A DNA stretch of 64,000 bases from Pseudomonas sp. NFR16 (GTDB taxonomy: Bacteria > Pseudomonadota > Gammaproteobacteria > Pseudomonadales > Pseudomonadaceae), in contig NZ_FNYJ01000006.1 of the NCBI RefSeq assembly GCF_900108875.1, forward strand, positions 186,001-250,000. The letters are read 5' to 3'. Of this stretch, positions 1 through 8,462 are shown piece by piece. The translations under genes were made by a program, and so were the position numbers. The number at the start of each line of letters is the position of its first letter. The first letter of the stretch is position 1. The notes below the pieces were generated by a model. The model saw nothing but the letters and a program-made list of their open reading frames with translations, was not told where the DNA came from and made no database searches.

Positions 1-353
1 TCGCCCACCTGACCGAGCACCGAAGGCCCGCTGCTGTGCGGCCGGTTGTTCTGACCGAGCATCAGCCAGCCGACGCCGACCGTGGCGAGAACGACCGGCA
101 CCGGGTTGTTTTTGATCGAGGTGCCTAGATTGGTGAAGAACTCGCCGCCGTTGTTCCTGGTGAACGCCAGCGCCTGGTCGAACAGCTGCCCCGGCGACAA
201 TTTGTTTTCCAGTGCATCGACGATGTTCTCGATATTAGCGCGCCGTGCGTCGATATCGCGCTCCAGCGTATCGGGACTTCTGGGAACCTCGACGTCGGGA
301 ACGGCGTCCTGCTCGAACTGCTCTTTGGTCGCAAAACTGCTTTCAGTGCTCAT
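1..353 (-). CDS. DUF3618 domain protein (C-terminus outside window)
   Basis: The reading frame opens at ATG 353 and runs off the left edge, so only the first 117 residues are visible. Residues about 26-64 (SPDTLERDIDARRANI...) fit the DUF3618 pattern, a short helical motif of unknown function common in proteobacterial envelope or stress operons. Residues about 84-100 form one probable membrane helix. The start overlaps the stop of the upstream gene by 4 bases (ATGA), so the two genes are translationally coupled. Function is unknown. A membrane-associated structural or stress role is inferred from the neighbours only. Confidence 0.8.
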   Translation of the reverse strand, partial: MSTESSFATKEQFEQDAVPDVEVPRSPDTLERDIDARRANIENIVDALENKLSPGQLFDQALAFTRNNGGEFFTNLGTSIKNNPVPVVLATVGVGWLMLGQNNRPHSSGPSVLGQVG

Positions 354-775
354 GAGACTTTCCTCTGAATAGCGTCTTTATCCTTGTTGAGGGCATGCAT
401 CGTGCGTTCAGGCGCGAGTTGGGACGGTTCGAGTTGTTTCTTGCCTGACTGCACCATCACGAAACCTGCGATCATCGCGACCGCCCCGACGATCAGGGCA
501 GCCAGCCACGGGGCAACGTAGAGCGCCAGACCGTAGACGGCGGCCATGAGCAGAATCACCAGGCCTGCGAGCATGAACACCACGCCCCCGGCCACGGCGG
601 CGGTCGCTGCTTTGGCGGTATCGATGGAGGTTTTGATCTCGGCTTTGGCAAGCGCCAGTTCTTCACTGATCAGTGCGGGGACCTCATGCGCCAGTTGCCG
701 CACGAGCCCGAGCACCGATTGCTCGCTGTCTGGATTGCTGCCGCTGCTGCGCGGAACGTCTGGATTGATGGCCAT
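350..775 (-). CDS. Phage-holin-like / DUF1469 two-TM membrane protein
   Basis: This 141-residue protein has an amphipathic helix at about 20-50, two strong membrane helices at about 58-84 and 88-109, and a charged C-terminal tail. That is the layout of the 'phage holin family' (DUF1469, Phage_holin_3_6), which despite its name is a chromosomal family in Pseudomonas. I chose ATG 775 over the adjacent GTG 778 because AAGGAG is then 7 bases upstream. The ATG shares one base with the stop of the preceding gene (TGATG). It is the middle gene of a tightly coupled three-gene operon. No phage genes are nearby, so a lysis role is unlikely. Confidence 0.82.
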   Translation of the reverse strand: MAINPDVPRSSGSNPDSEQSVLGLVRQLAHEVPALISEELALAKAEIKTSIDTAKAATAAVAGGVVFMLAGLVILLMAAVYGLALYVAPWLAALIVGAVAMIAGFVMVQSGKKQLEPSQLAPERTMHALNKDKDAIQRKVS

Positions 776-1506
776 CACAGCTCTCCTTTATTGGCGGGCT
801 TGTCGGTGGACGTCTCGTCTGGCCTTGCGTGGGAGGCGTCGCGGTCGTTGTGATCTTCAAAACTGCCCATCTCGGCCCCCGATTGCTGAATCCCTGGCTC
901 GTGGTCGCTGTCGGCGGCGGGCGCAGACGACATGCTCCAGCCGGGCGGGACCGACTGGCTGCGTATCACATCGTCGGTGTGCGGCGGGCGGACGGCGAGT
1001 TCCTCGTCGGCGGCGATCCTGGGATCGAACGCGTCGTCTTCGGCATCGGCGCTGCGGGCTGTGGAATCAGGTGAAGAGGGCTGTGCCAGATCCGGCGTGC
1101 TGGCGCGCATGAAGCGCGAGAGGCCAAAGCCCAACGCAATGCTGCCCGTCAGAAACAGCGCCGGGTTATCGCGGGCCAGCCGCGACACCTGATGCAGCAG
1201 TTCATCGGCGCTTTTTCCGCGCAGGCTTCCGGCAAAGCTGCCCAGGCTGTCCGCGACATCGGTGATGTAATGAGACAGGCCCAAGGTGTCCTTGTCTTGC
1301 AGTTGTTCGGCCGCCGACGTCGCACTCCGGGCCAGATTTTCGATCTCGTCTGCCGCGCGCTGCCGATACTCGTCCAGATGTTCAGTCCCTTGTTCCCGCG
1401 CCGTGTCGAACAGTGCCTTGGCGTCGTCCTGCAGGGTGTGGAGTGCGTCATTGGGTGGCATGGAGCGCTGCTGCGCGCCGTCGCCACCTTGGTTGATCGT
1501 GGGCAT
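775..1506 (-). CDS. Hypothetical amphipathic helical protein, possible stress-induced protein
   Basis: A 243-residue protein. Residues 20-110 are rich in Ala, Asp, Glu, Arg and Leu in a helical pattern (LQDDAKALFDTAREQG...), reminiscent of ElaB/DUF883-like or CsbD-type stress proteins. A hydrophobic stretch at about 115-132 (ALFLTGSIALGFGLS) could anchor it. The C-terminal half is low-complexity, acidic and probably disordered. ATG 1506 is preferred over the longer reading because a GGAAGG ribosome site precedes it. It is the first gene of the operon with the DUF1469 and DUF3618 proteins. From memory, homologues in this order are sometimes named 'nutrient deprivation-induced protein', which I cannot verify here. 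Confidence 0.72.
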   Translation of the reverse strand: MPTINQGGDGAQQRSMPPNDALHTLQDDAKALFDTAREQGTEHLDEYRQRAADEIENLARSATSAAEQLQDKDTLGLSHYITDVADSLGSFAGSLRGKSADELLHQVSRLARDNPALFLTGSIALGFGLSRFMRASTPDLAQPSSPDSTARSADAEDDAFDPRIAADEELAVRPPHTDDVIRSQSVPPGWSMSSAPAADSDHEPGIQQSGAEMGSFEDHNDRDASHARPDETSTDKPANKGEL

Positions 1507-1744
1507 CTTGGTCACCTTCCTTTCATAGAAAGAGATGCTCACCGCGGCTTCACTTCTGGCAGTTGCATCTCACGCGGCAGGAAATCTGCACGCTGTAAAG
1601 GGTTGAGCCGGGAGTAGAATCAGTAGTTCTGAATGAGAGACGGACGGCGGCTGCATCTTTCGCAAGGCGCTGCACCAACCCGACGGAACCCTCATCGCGC
1701 CGCGCGACTCCTATCTGGGCAAGCCTTCAATTAGGAGCGACACC

Positions 1745-1936
1745 ATGGGTTCCACCTTCAATGGTCTGGTTGGACTGATCATTCTGGCCCTCGACATCTG
1801 GGCCATCATCAATGTGTTGAAGAGCGGCGCCGAGACCGGCATGAAGATTCTCTGGGTGCTGCTGATCGTGCTGCTTCCGGTCCTGGGCCTGATCATCTGG
1901 GCAATCGCCGGCCCGCGAGGCAATGTCCGCGTCTAG
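1745..1936 (+). CDS. PLDc_N-like small membrane protein
   Basis: A 63-residue protein made of two hydrophobic helices (about residues 7-25 and 34-55) joined by a short polar turn (LKSGAETGMK). It ends in WAIAGPRGN. This is the hallmark of the PLDc_N domain found alone or at the N-terminus of cardiolipin synthases, where it forms two inner-membrane helices. Here it stands alone with no phospholipase HKD domain, so an enzymatic role is not expected. The start has GGAG about 9 bases upstream. It may be monocistronic, and its function is unknown. Confidence 0.85.
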   Translation: MGSTFNGLVGLIILALDIWAIINVLKSGAETGMKILWVLLIVLLPVLGLIIWAIAGPRGNVRV

Positions 1937-2106
1937 ACGGTGGCAAGGATTCAGAACATCGACGCCTGATTGGCCTGTTGCGCAATCAGGCGTTTTTCAT
2001 GGGCGGCGCTGCGAGATTCGACCTGTAATGGCGGGCGACGTAGAATGCGCGCCTTTCTTGTGGGCGGCCCGCCGTCCTGTCATCAGCTTTAATCAGGGAC
2101 CCATCC

Positions 2107-2967
2107 ATGAGCGATTATCAAGAAACGTTGTACGAAGGCTACGGCCAACGCTTTCGCATGGAAAAAATGCTTCACGAAGTGCGCACCGAACATCAGCATC
2201 TGGTGATCTTTCAGAACCCACGCATGGGCCGGGTGATGGCGCTCGATGGCGTGATCCAGACCACCGAAGCCGACGAGTTCATCTACCACGAAATGCTCAC
2301 GCACGTGCCGATTCTCGCCCACGGCCTGGCCAAGCGCGTGCTGATCATCGGCGGCGGAGACGGCGGCATGCTGCGTGAAGTCGCCAAACACGCGACCGTC
2401 GAGCACATCACCATGGTCGAAATCGACGGCACCGTGGTCGAGATGTGCAAGGAGTTCCTGCCGAACCACTCCAAAGGTGCGTTCGAAGACCCGCGTCTGA
2501 ATCTGGTGATCGACGACGGCATGCGCTTCGTCGCCAACACTCAGGAAAAATTCGACGTCATCATTTCCGATTCCACTGACCCCATCGGCCCTGGCGAAGT
2601 CCTGTTTTCGGAAAACTTTTACCAGGCCTGCCACCGCTGCCTGAACGAGGGCGGCATTCTGGTCACCCAGAATGGCACGCCGTTCATGCAGTTGAGTGAA
2701 GTTCAGACCACCGCCGGGCGCATGAATGGCCTGTTTGCCGACTGGCATTTCTATCAGGCGGCCGTGCCGACCTACATCGGCGGCTCGATGACCTTCGCCT
2801 GGGGCTCGACCAACACCCAGTACCGCAAGCTTGCCCTCGACACCTTGCGTCAGCGCTTTGCCGGCAGCGGCATCGTGACCCGCTACTACAACCCGGAAAT
2901 CCATCTGGGCGCGTTCGCGCTGCCGCAGTACGTGTTGCAGGCCGTGAGCAAATCGAGCAACGACTGA
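2107..2967 (+). CDS. speE: Polyamine aminopropyltransferase (spermidine synthase)
   Basis: This enzyme transfers the aminopropyl group of decarboxylated S-adenosylmethionine to putrescine, forming spermidine in the cytosol. The 286-residue length is typical. The cofactor-binding GGGDGG loop lies at residues 82-87. The substrate-binding and catalytic motif DSTDPIGP begins at residue 155, with D155 and D158 the expected polyamine-contacting acids. A YEGYGQ motif occurs near the N-terminus. It appears to stand alone; the following gap carries a long hairpin at 3047-3091. Its partner speD is not in the window. Confidence 0.96.
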   Translation: MSDYQETLYEGYGQRFRMEKMLHEVRTEHQHLVIFQNPRMGRVMALDGVIQTTEADEFIYHEMLTHVPILAHGLAKRVLIIGGGDGGMLREVAKHATVEHITMVEIDGTVVEMCKEFLPNHSKGAFEDPRLNLVIDDGMRFVANTQEKFDVIISDSTDPIGPGEVLFSENFYQACHRCLNEGGILVTQNGTPFMQLSEVQTTAGRMNGLFADWHFYQAAVPTYIGGSMTFAWGSTNTQYRKLALDTLRQRFAGSGIVTRYYNPEIHLGAFALPQYVLQAVSKSSND

Positions 2968-3046
2968 GGCTCGCGATGTGACGTTCATGCCTTCTGAATG
3001 GCTCAGGGGGCAGGACGCTTTGTAAGAAAATGTTTGAACATCATTG

Positions 3047-3091
3047 AAGCAACGGAATTTTCACCGGTTCTTCGGGAAAATTCCGTCGCTT
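3047..3091. repeat. Long imperfect inverted repeat (hairpin) after speE
   Basis: Two 16-base arms (aagcaacggaattttc and its near reverse complement, one mismatch) flank a 13-base loop between speE and the next gene. There is no T-run on either strand, so it is not a classical intrinsic terminator. It could be a 3' stabilising hairpin, a protein-binding site or an attenuator for the downstream transferase gene. Confidence 0.6.
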
Positions 3092-3276
3092 GAAATCTGC
3101 CTGTCCCGCTATCGTTGCCGTCCGGCGCCCGTTCGCTCATGAAGAATGAGCAGGAGCGGTGGTAAACAGCCAGCGTTCACGTAATATTTGCCCCCCGCGA
3201 CCCCGTCCGGCGTTTCGATGTCACCGGGCGCGAAGGCTTTTGAACTTCAACCTGAATCCAACGGATCCCAAGACAC

Positions 3277-5349
3277 ATGGCCAACACGGACGCCCCGGCG
3301 CGCGCGCCGCAACCTACCGTCAGATCGCACCTGGCCTACACGCTATTGAGCGGTCTGGTGCTGATGATCCTGTACACCCTTTTGCGCATTGCGCTGCTGG
3401 TTTACAACCGTGAGGGGATTGGCGCGACGCCAGCCTCGACCTTCATCGAAGCGTTCGGCAATGGCCTGCGTTTCGACCTGCGTCTTGTGGTCTACATCCT
3501 GATTCCGCTGTTGCTGGCCCTGTTCAGCGCCCGCATGATGGCCGCCCGTGGCCTGTTCCGATTCTGGCTGACGCTGGTTGCCAGCCTGACCACGTTCTTT
3601 GGCCTGATGGAAATGGATTTCTACCGTGAATTCCACCAGCGCCTCAACGGCCTCGTGTTTCAGTACGTCAAAGAAGACCCGAAGACCGTTCTGAGCATGA
3701 TCTGGTACGGCTATCCGGTCGTGCGCTATCTGCTGGCGTGGGCATTGCTGACCTGGGTGCTGAGCCTGGTCTTCAAAGGCGTGGATCGCCTGACCCGTCC
3801 CCGTGGCGGTTTCAATGTCAGCCGTACCGGCAATCGCGTCGTCGCTCCGTGGTACACGCGCGTTGCCGTGTTCGTTCTGTGTCTGGTCGTGGCCGTGATT
3901 GCCGCTCGCGGCACGTTGCGTCAAGGCCCACCGTTGCGCTGGGGTGATGCGTACACCACCGAATCGAATTTCGCCAACACCCTGGGCCTGAACGGCACCT
4001 TGACGCTGATCGCTGCGGCCAAGAGCCGTATGTCCGAAGATCGCGACAATATCTGGAAGGCGACGTTGCCGCAGCCTGAGGCTCAGCAGATCGTGCGCGA
4101 CATGCTGCTGACCGACAACGACAAGCTGGTCGATGCCGATCGTGCAGCTGTCCGCCGCGATTTCACGCCGCCGCAAGCCAATACGTTGCCGATCAAGAAC
4201 GTCGTGGTGATCCTCATGGAAAGCTTCGCCGGTCACTCGGTCGGCGCGCTGGGGGATGAATCGAACATCACGCCTTATTTCGACAAACTGTCCGAAGAAG
4301 GCCTGCTGTTCGATCACTTCTTCTCCAACGGCACTCACACCCACCAGGGCATGTTCGCCACGATGGCGTGCTTCCCGAACCTGCCGGGCTTCGAATACCT
4401 GATGCAGACGCCGGAAGGCAGCCACAAGCTGTCAGGCCTGCCGCAGTTGCTGAGTGCGCGTAAATACGACGACGTTTACGTCTACAACGGCGATTTCGCC
4501 TGGGACAACCAGTCCGGTTTCTTCAGCAACCAGGGCATGACGAACTTCATCGGTCGTAACGATTTCGTCAATCCGGTGTTCTCCGATCCTACATGGGGCG
4601 TGTCCGACCAGGACATGTTCGACCGTGGCGCGCAGGAGCTCAAGGATCGCGAAGCCAAGGGCAAGCCTTTCTATGCCTTGCTGCAGACCCTCTCCAACCA
4701 CACGCCTTATGCGCTGCCGGCCAACCTGCCCGTTGAACGGGTTACCGGTCATGGCACGCTCGATGAACACCTGACCGCCATGCGTTACTCGGACTGGGCG
4801 CTGGGTCAGTTCTTCGAAAAAGCCAAGAAAGAGCCTTATTACAAGGACACGCTGTTCGTGGTCGTGGGCGACCATGGCTTTGGCAACAACGAGCAGATCA
4901 CCGAGATGGACCTGGGTCGTTTCAACGTGCCGATGCTGATGATCGCGCCGGGCCTGCAGGACAAGTTCGGCAAGCGCAGCAGCATCGTCGGCACACAGAT
5001 CGATATCGTCCCGACCATCATGGGCCGCCTGGGTGGCGAGACCGTTCACCAATGCTGGGGTCGCGACCTGCTGAACTTGCCTGCTGGCGATCTGGGCTTC
5101 GGTGTGATCAAGCCGTCGGGCAGCGAACAGACCGTTGCGCTGGTGACCGGCAACCGCATCCTGATCGAGCCAAAGGAGATGGAGCCGAAGGTCTACAGCT
5201 ACGAGCTGGGCACCAAGCCGCACGCCGAAGTGATGCCCGACGCGGCGGATGTCGCCGAGTTGCGCAAGAAGCTCGACAGTTTCCTGCAGACCGCTACCAA
5301 GAGCCTGCTGGATAACACCGCCGGTGTGAAAGACGCAAAACCGCAGTAA
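3277..5349 (+). CDS. LTA synthase family phosphoglycerol transferase / sulfatase-fold protein
   Basis: A 690-residue inner-membrane protein. About five membrane helices occupy residues 16-215, followed by a periplasmic alkaline-phosphatase/sulfatase-fold domain from about 300 to 620. The metal-site segment NVVVILMES starts at about residue 308. The nucleophile region GTHTHQGMF is near 354, and the metal ligand motif GDHGFG starts at about 531. In this family the enzyme moves phosphoglycerol, or in related EptA/OpgB proteins phosphoethanolamine, from a phospholipid to an envelope glycan. In Pseudomonas the likely acceptor is periplasmic glucan or lipopolysaccharide, which the sequence does not settle. 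A strong terminator follows. It is monocistronic. Confidence 0.88.
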   Translation: MANTDAPARAPQPTVRSHLAYTLLSGLVLMILYTLLRIALLVYNREGIGATPASTFIEAFGNGLRFDLRLVVYILIPLLLALFSARMMAARGLFRFWLTLVASLTTFFGLMEMDFYREFHQRLNGLVFQYVKEDPKTVLSMIWYGYPVVRYLLAWALLTWVLSLVFKGVDRLTRPRGGFNVSRTGNRVVAPWYTRVAVFVLCLVVAVIAARGTLRQGPPLRWGDAYTTESNFANTLGLNGTLTLIAAAKSRMSEDRDNIWKATLPQPEAQQIVRDMLLTDNDKLVDADRAAVRRDFTPPQANTLPIKNVVVILMESFAGHSVGALGDESNITPYFDKLSEEGLLFDHFFSNGTHTHQGMFATMACFPNLPGFEYLMQTPEGSHKLSGLPQLLSARKYDDVYVYNGDFAWDNQSGFFSNQGMTNFIGRNDFVNPVFSDPTWGVSDQDMFDRGAQELKDREAKGKPFYALLQTLSNHTPYALPANLPVERVTGHGTLDEHLTAMRYSDWALGQFFEKAKKEPYYKDTLFVVVGDHGFGNNEQITEMDLGRFNVPMLMIAPGLQDKFGKRSSIVGTQIDIVPTIMGRLGGETVHQCWGRDLLNLPAGDLGFGVIKPSGSEQTVALVTGNRILIEPKEMEPKVYSYELGTKPHAEVMPDAADVAELRKKLDSFLQTATKSLLDNTAGVKDAKPQ

Positions 5350-5361
5350 ACCTGCACAATG

Positions 5362-5394
5362 AAAAACGCCCCGGTCTCGGGGCGTTTTTTTTTT
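5362..5394. terminator. Bidirectional intrinsic terminator
   Basis: A 9-bp GC-rich stem (AACGCCCCG/CGGGGCGTT) with a GTCT loop is followed by ten T on the plus strand and preceded by five A, giving a T-run on the minus strand. It lies 12 bases after the phosphoglycerol transferase stop and can also serve the oppositely transcribed porin gene. Confidence 0.92.
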
Positions 5395-5535
5395 GCCTTG
5401 GCGAACGACGAATTCCACCGCAGGCACGAATTCATTCGCGATTGAATATTCAGACGCTGACGATGCAGCGCCCGCACAACCCCTTCGCGAATGAATTCAC
5501 TCCTCCCCACACGTGCATGTCGGTAAGCCGCGTTA

Positions 5536-6831
5536 TCAGAGAACCGAGAAGTTGTAGCTGAGGATCACGCGGGTTTCGTCGACGTCGCGGGCGAAGCTTT
5601 CGTAGTTGCTGCGGAAGGTCGCGTTGCGCAGGCGGATGCTCAGGTCTTTGAAGGTACCGGTCTGCATCACATACTTGACCTCGGTATCACGTTCCCATTC
5701 CTTGCCTTCGCTGTCGCTGCCAGCCACTTTGATGTTGTCGCCGTTGACGTAGCGGGTCATGAAGCTCAGGCCGTTGAAGCCGATCGCCTTGAAGTCGTAG
5801 TCGTAACGCAGTTGCCAGGAGCGCTCTTGAGCGGCAGCGAAGTCGTTGATCTGGATGTAGTTGACCAGATACGGGTTGGTGCCATCCAGATAAGGCATCG
5901 ACGTGTCGCCGATCATGGTCTGCCAGCCAACGGTCAATTTGTGCCCGGCCAGCGCGTAGGCGAGCAGGGTGCTCAAGGCCTGGTTGTCGATCTCGCCGGC
6001 CCGGGCTGAGCCGTCATCATGGCTCTTGATGAAATGCACATCGGCGGAGGCCACACCCGGCCCGACCTTTTCGCTGCCGAGCAAGCCGACATAGTGCTGG
6101 TGGTAGACGTTTTCCAGCGCCGCGTAGTGGTATTGCGCGGTGATGGCGGGCGTGACCTGGTAATCAACGCCGTACATGTCGAAATGGTTGCCCGTGATGT
6201 CGCTGGTGTAGCGCTTGTTCTTGCTGTTGAGGCGAATGTCCTGCGAGTCGGTCGAGTCCCGCGCGGTGTAGTGATCCAGTCGCGAGGCCATGAACTTGAA
6301 GCCAGGCAGGTCTTGGGATGTCAGCATGCCGCCGTTGAACATGGTCGGCAGCAGACGGCCATCGTTGTATTTGAGCAGCGGCAGGTCGGGCATCATTGCG
6401 CCGTATTTGAACACCGTCTGCGAGTAGCGCACCTTCGCCGCTGCGCCAAACTTGGCGTATTCGCCTTTGGATTCGCGTGGATTGCGACCGCTTGACGGCA
6501 GCAGACCCGTGCCACTGCGGTCCGGACTTGAGTCCAGCTGAAAGCCCGCCATGCCCAGCGCGTCGATGCCGAAGCCGACAGGTCCTGTGGTGTAACCCGA
6601 CTGGAAGTTCAGGATGAAACCCTGCGCCGCTTCTTCGCGCTTGGACGCCCCTTGCGGATTGGAGCTGCTGCCATCCCGGAAATCACGGTTGAAATACATC
6701 GTGCGCGATTCGATGTTCGCCTTGCTGTCTTCCAGAAAACCTTCGGCGTATACCGGGGCAGTGACGCTCGCGAACAACGACAGCGTGCCAAGACCGACAA
6801 GCGTGCACGGGCGGGTGCGGCCAATAAGCAT
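5536..6831 (-). CDS. OprD-family outer-membrane porin
   Basis: A 431-residue protein with a signal peptide (residues 1 to about 30, ending near VYAEG). The mature start EGFLEDSKANIESRTMYFNRDF matches the OprD/OpdX family, which form 18-strand substrate-specific channels for amino acids, small peptides or carboxylates. Alternating aromatic beta-strands continue to a final LSYNFSVL, the terminal strand seen in the family. The substrate cannot be assigned. No transporter or catabolic operon is directly linked, so regulation and role are open. Confidence 0.93.
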   Translation of the reverse strand: MLIGRTRPCTLVGLGTLSLFASVTAPVYAEGFLEDSKANIESRTMYFNRDFRDGSSSNPQGASKREEAAQGFILNFQSGYTTGPVGFGIDALGMAGFQLDSSPDRSGTGLLPSSGRNPRESKGEYAKFGAAAKVRYSQTVFKYGAMMPDLPLLKYNDGRLLPTMFNGGMLTSQDLPGFKFMASRLDHYTARDSTDSQDIRLNSKNKRYTSDITGNHFDMYGVDYQVTPAITAQYHYAALENVYHQHYVGLLGSEKVGPGVASADVHFIKSHDDGSARAGEIDNQALSTLLAYALAGHKLTVGWQTMIGDTSMPYLDGTNPYLVNYIQINDFAAAQERSWQLRYDYDFKAIGFNGLSFMTRYVNGDNIKVAGSDSEGKEWERDTEVKYVMQTGTFKDLSIRLRNATFRSNYESFARDVDETRVILSYNFSVL

Positions 6832-7116
6832 GAGAACTCCAGATCAGGTGGGGATGACCGACGCAGAGCGGGCGCAAGTGCGCGATCAGCAAGGCGGGGC
6901 ATCGGATGGGCGCGCAGTATGGTGACTCGGGCTTTTTTAGCCCATTACACTTTTGTATAGCGCGCCCGCCCCGCGAGGCCCGATTCAGAGCAGTTCCGGC
7001 GCAAAAAACGAGCAGATGCAGCGCACGCTGGCAGTGATCATTCCCGTTGAACGTCACTGATACCGCAGGGTCAAGATCAGTAGGCCGTTTGAACGGCTCT
7101 CACTGAGGAGACATTG

Positions 7117-7353
7117 ATGAAAGTCTGGACTATTTCGTTTCAGGATAAAGATGGCGTGCAGCAGACCCACGATCTTGAATCCGAGCAGCGTCCAAGCGAG
7201 GAAGAAGCTGCGCGGTATTTGCGCCCGATTCTGTTCCCCGTCGTCAGCGAGCTCGATCTGAACGATCTGGACGGTCGATCAAACGCCCCCACGGCGGAAG
7301 TCTTGAAAGAACAGAACGCGGTGCAAATCATTTCCATCGTCGAGGCATCATGA
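7117..7353 (+). CDS. Small acidic hypothetical protein (78 aa)
   Basis: A strong GAGGAG site precedes ATG 7117; a TTG three bases upstream is the less likely start. The product is acidic, soluble and lacks a signal peptide. It opens with a beta-like stretch (KVWTISFQDKDG) and a helical EEEAARYLRPILF segment. I do not recognise a family. The clear ribosome site and Pseudomonas-like codon use support a real gene. No operon partner is evident. Confidence 0.65.
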   Translation: MKVWTISFQDKDGVQQTHDLESEQRPSEEEAARYLRPILFPVVSELDLNDLDGRSNAPTAEVLKEQNAVQIISIVEAS

Positions 7354-7600
7354 GTCAGCCTCGACGATCCATTACCGCCAATTGGCAACGCGCTGCCAAT
7401 GGGCGTACTCTGCAATCGAGGCCGGTGAAGCACTTACCCGATTCTGTTCGTGTAGTGCCTGATTTGTAACAGCAGCATCGGCCTTGTCAGCGACATGCTT
7501 GAGTCCCGGGCAGCGGATGAACCGCTGCTTGACGCCGCGCCACAGCGGGGCGTTCCGGGATCGTTGAAACTCTATCTATCGTTGCATAGGAGGACGTTTC

Positions 7601-7939
7601 ATGAGCACGACCTATCAAGAAGACATCAGCAGTCACGTACTGCGCCGCATGAAAGAAGGCGGTTTCGACTTCGCCAGCATCCATCCAATTGAGTTCTACG
7701 CCATATTCCCGGACGAGGAAAGGGCGCGTCAGGCGGCAGAGAAATTCCGGGGTGAATCCGTCAACGTCCAGCTCAACGCCCGGGAGGATGGGGCGTGGTA
7801 CCTGGAGTTGAGCAAGTTGATGTATGCAACGTACGACGGCATAGGAGATTTCGAGCAGGACTTTCAAAGCGCCATTATCGGCCTCGACGGAGAGGTTGAA
7901 GGCTGGGGCGTGAAGCAGGAGATCAAGCGACTGCATTGA
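7601..7939 (+). CDS. rraB: Ribonuclease E inhibitor RraB-like protein
   Basis: This 112-residue protein belongs to the RraB family, which binds RNase E and dampens mRNA decay by the degradosome. Diagnostic features are the FYAIFPDEERARQAAEKF segment in the first half, an acidic surface, and the central WYLELSKLMYATYDGIGDFE region. An AGGAGG site precedes the start. The Pseudomonas copy is short compared with enterobacterial RraB and may behave differently. It stands alone, with no other degradosome genes nearby. Confidence 0.85.
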   Translation: MSTTYQEDISSHVLRRMKEGGFDFASIHPIEFYAIFPDEERARQAAEKFRGESVNVQLNAREDGAWYLELSKLMYATYDGIGDFEQDFQSAIIGLDGEVEGWGVKQEIKRLH

Positions 7940-8116
7940 GGGCTGGGCCCTCGCTCAACGCACTGTGTGACGGTGAGGGCTGATCGAACGCCGGGCAGTG
8001 GTTGAGGCCAGATAGATCACCTGGCGATCGACCGTTTCCATGCGAACGAATCGGCCCTCACGACTTTGCGTCACCCATCTGTTGAAGCTGTCGGTGGAGT
8101 GCGGCGGCAAAAACAG

Positions 8117-8290
8117 GGCAAAAAAAAGCCGCTCGGGTCTGAGCGGCGTAAAGGGAATGTCGTGAATAAGCGCGCGATGGCAGGAAACGCTCGAGTCCTC
8201 TGGGCCACGTTCTCTGTGTCGATGGCGCGATTATCCGGAAACAAAATCCCGTCGGGAAATCAACTCTGGCTATGCTGCTAATAGATTTTT
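8117..8290 (-). ncRNA. Candidate small RNA ending in an intrinsic terminator
   Basis: On the minus strand a clean 7-bp hairpin (GCCGCTC, loop AGACCC, GAGCGGC) is followed by seven to eight T at about 8120-8127. No convincing minus-strand coding frame leads into it within the 350 bases upstream. The 7940-8462 interval otherwise lacks genes. This is the usual appearance of a free-standing sRNA of roughly 120-170 nt. The 5' end is a guess. A GacA- or RpoS-controlled sRNA such as RgsA is possible but could not be checked. Confidence 0.4.
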
Positions 8291-8462
8291 CGGCGGCAGG
8301 ACGCTTCTCTATGAAGCGTAGGAGAATTGGTTAGAGCGCTTCTTGCACAGGAATGGTGCGCAAGCGTCTTCGAATTTATTCAACCAATTGATTTATAAGC
8401 GTTTATGCCGCTGGCACGGGCCTTGCGAAGGCCCATGTGTCCATGGTGACAAGGAGTACGGC

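Noticed and set aside
350..775. Phage lysis cassette suggested by the 'holin' family name
   Set aside because: There is no endolysin or phage structural gene nearby. The family is chromosomal in pseudomonads.
8066..8281. 71-residue plus-strand frame
   Set aside because: It crosses the hairpin/terminator of the candidate sRNA, has no ribosome site, and its composition is unlike neighbouring genes.
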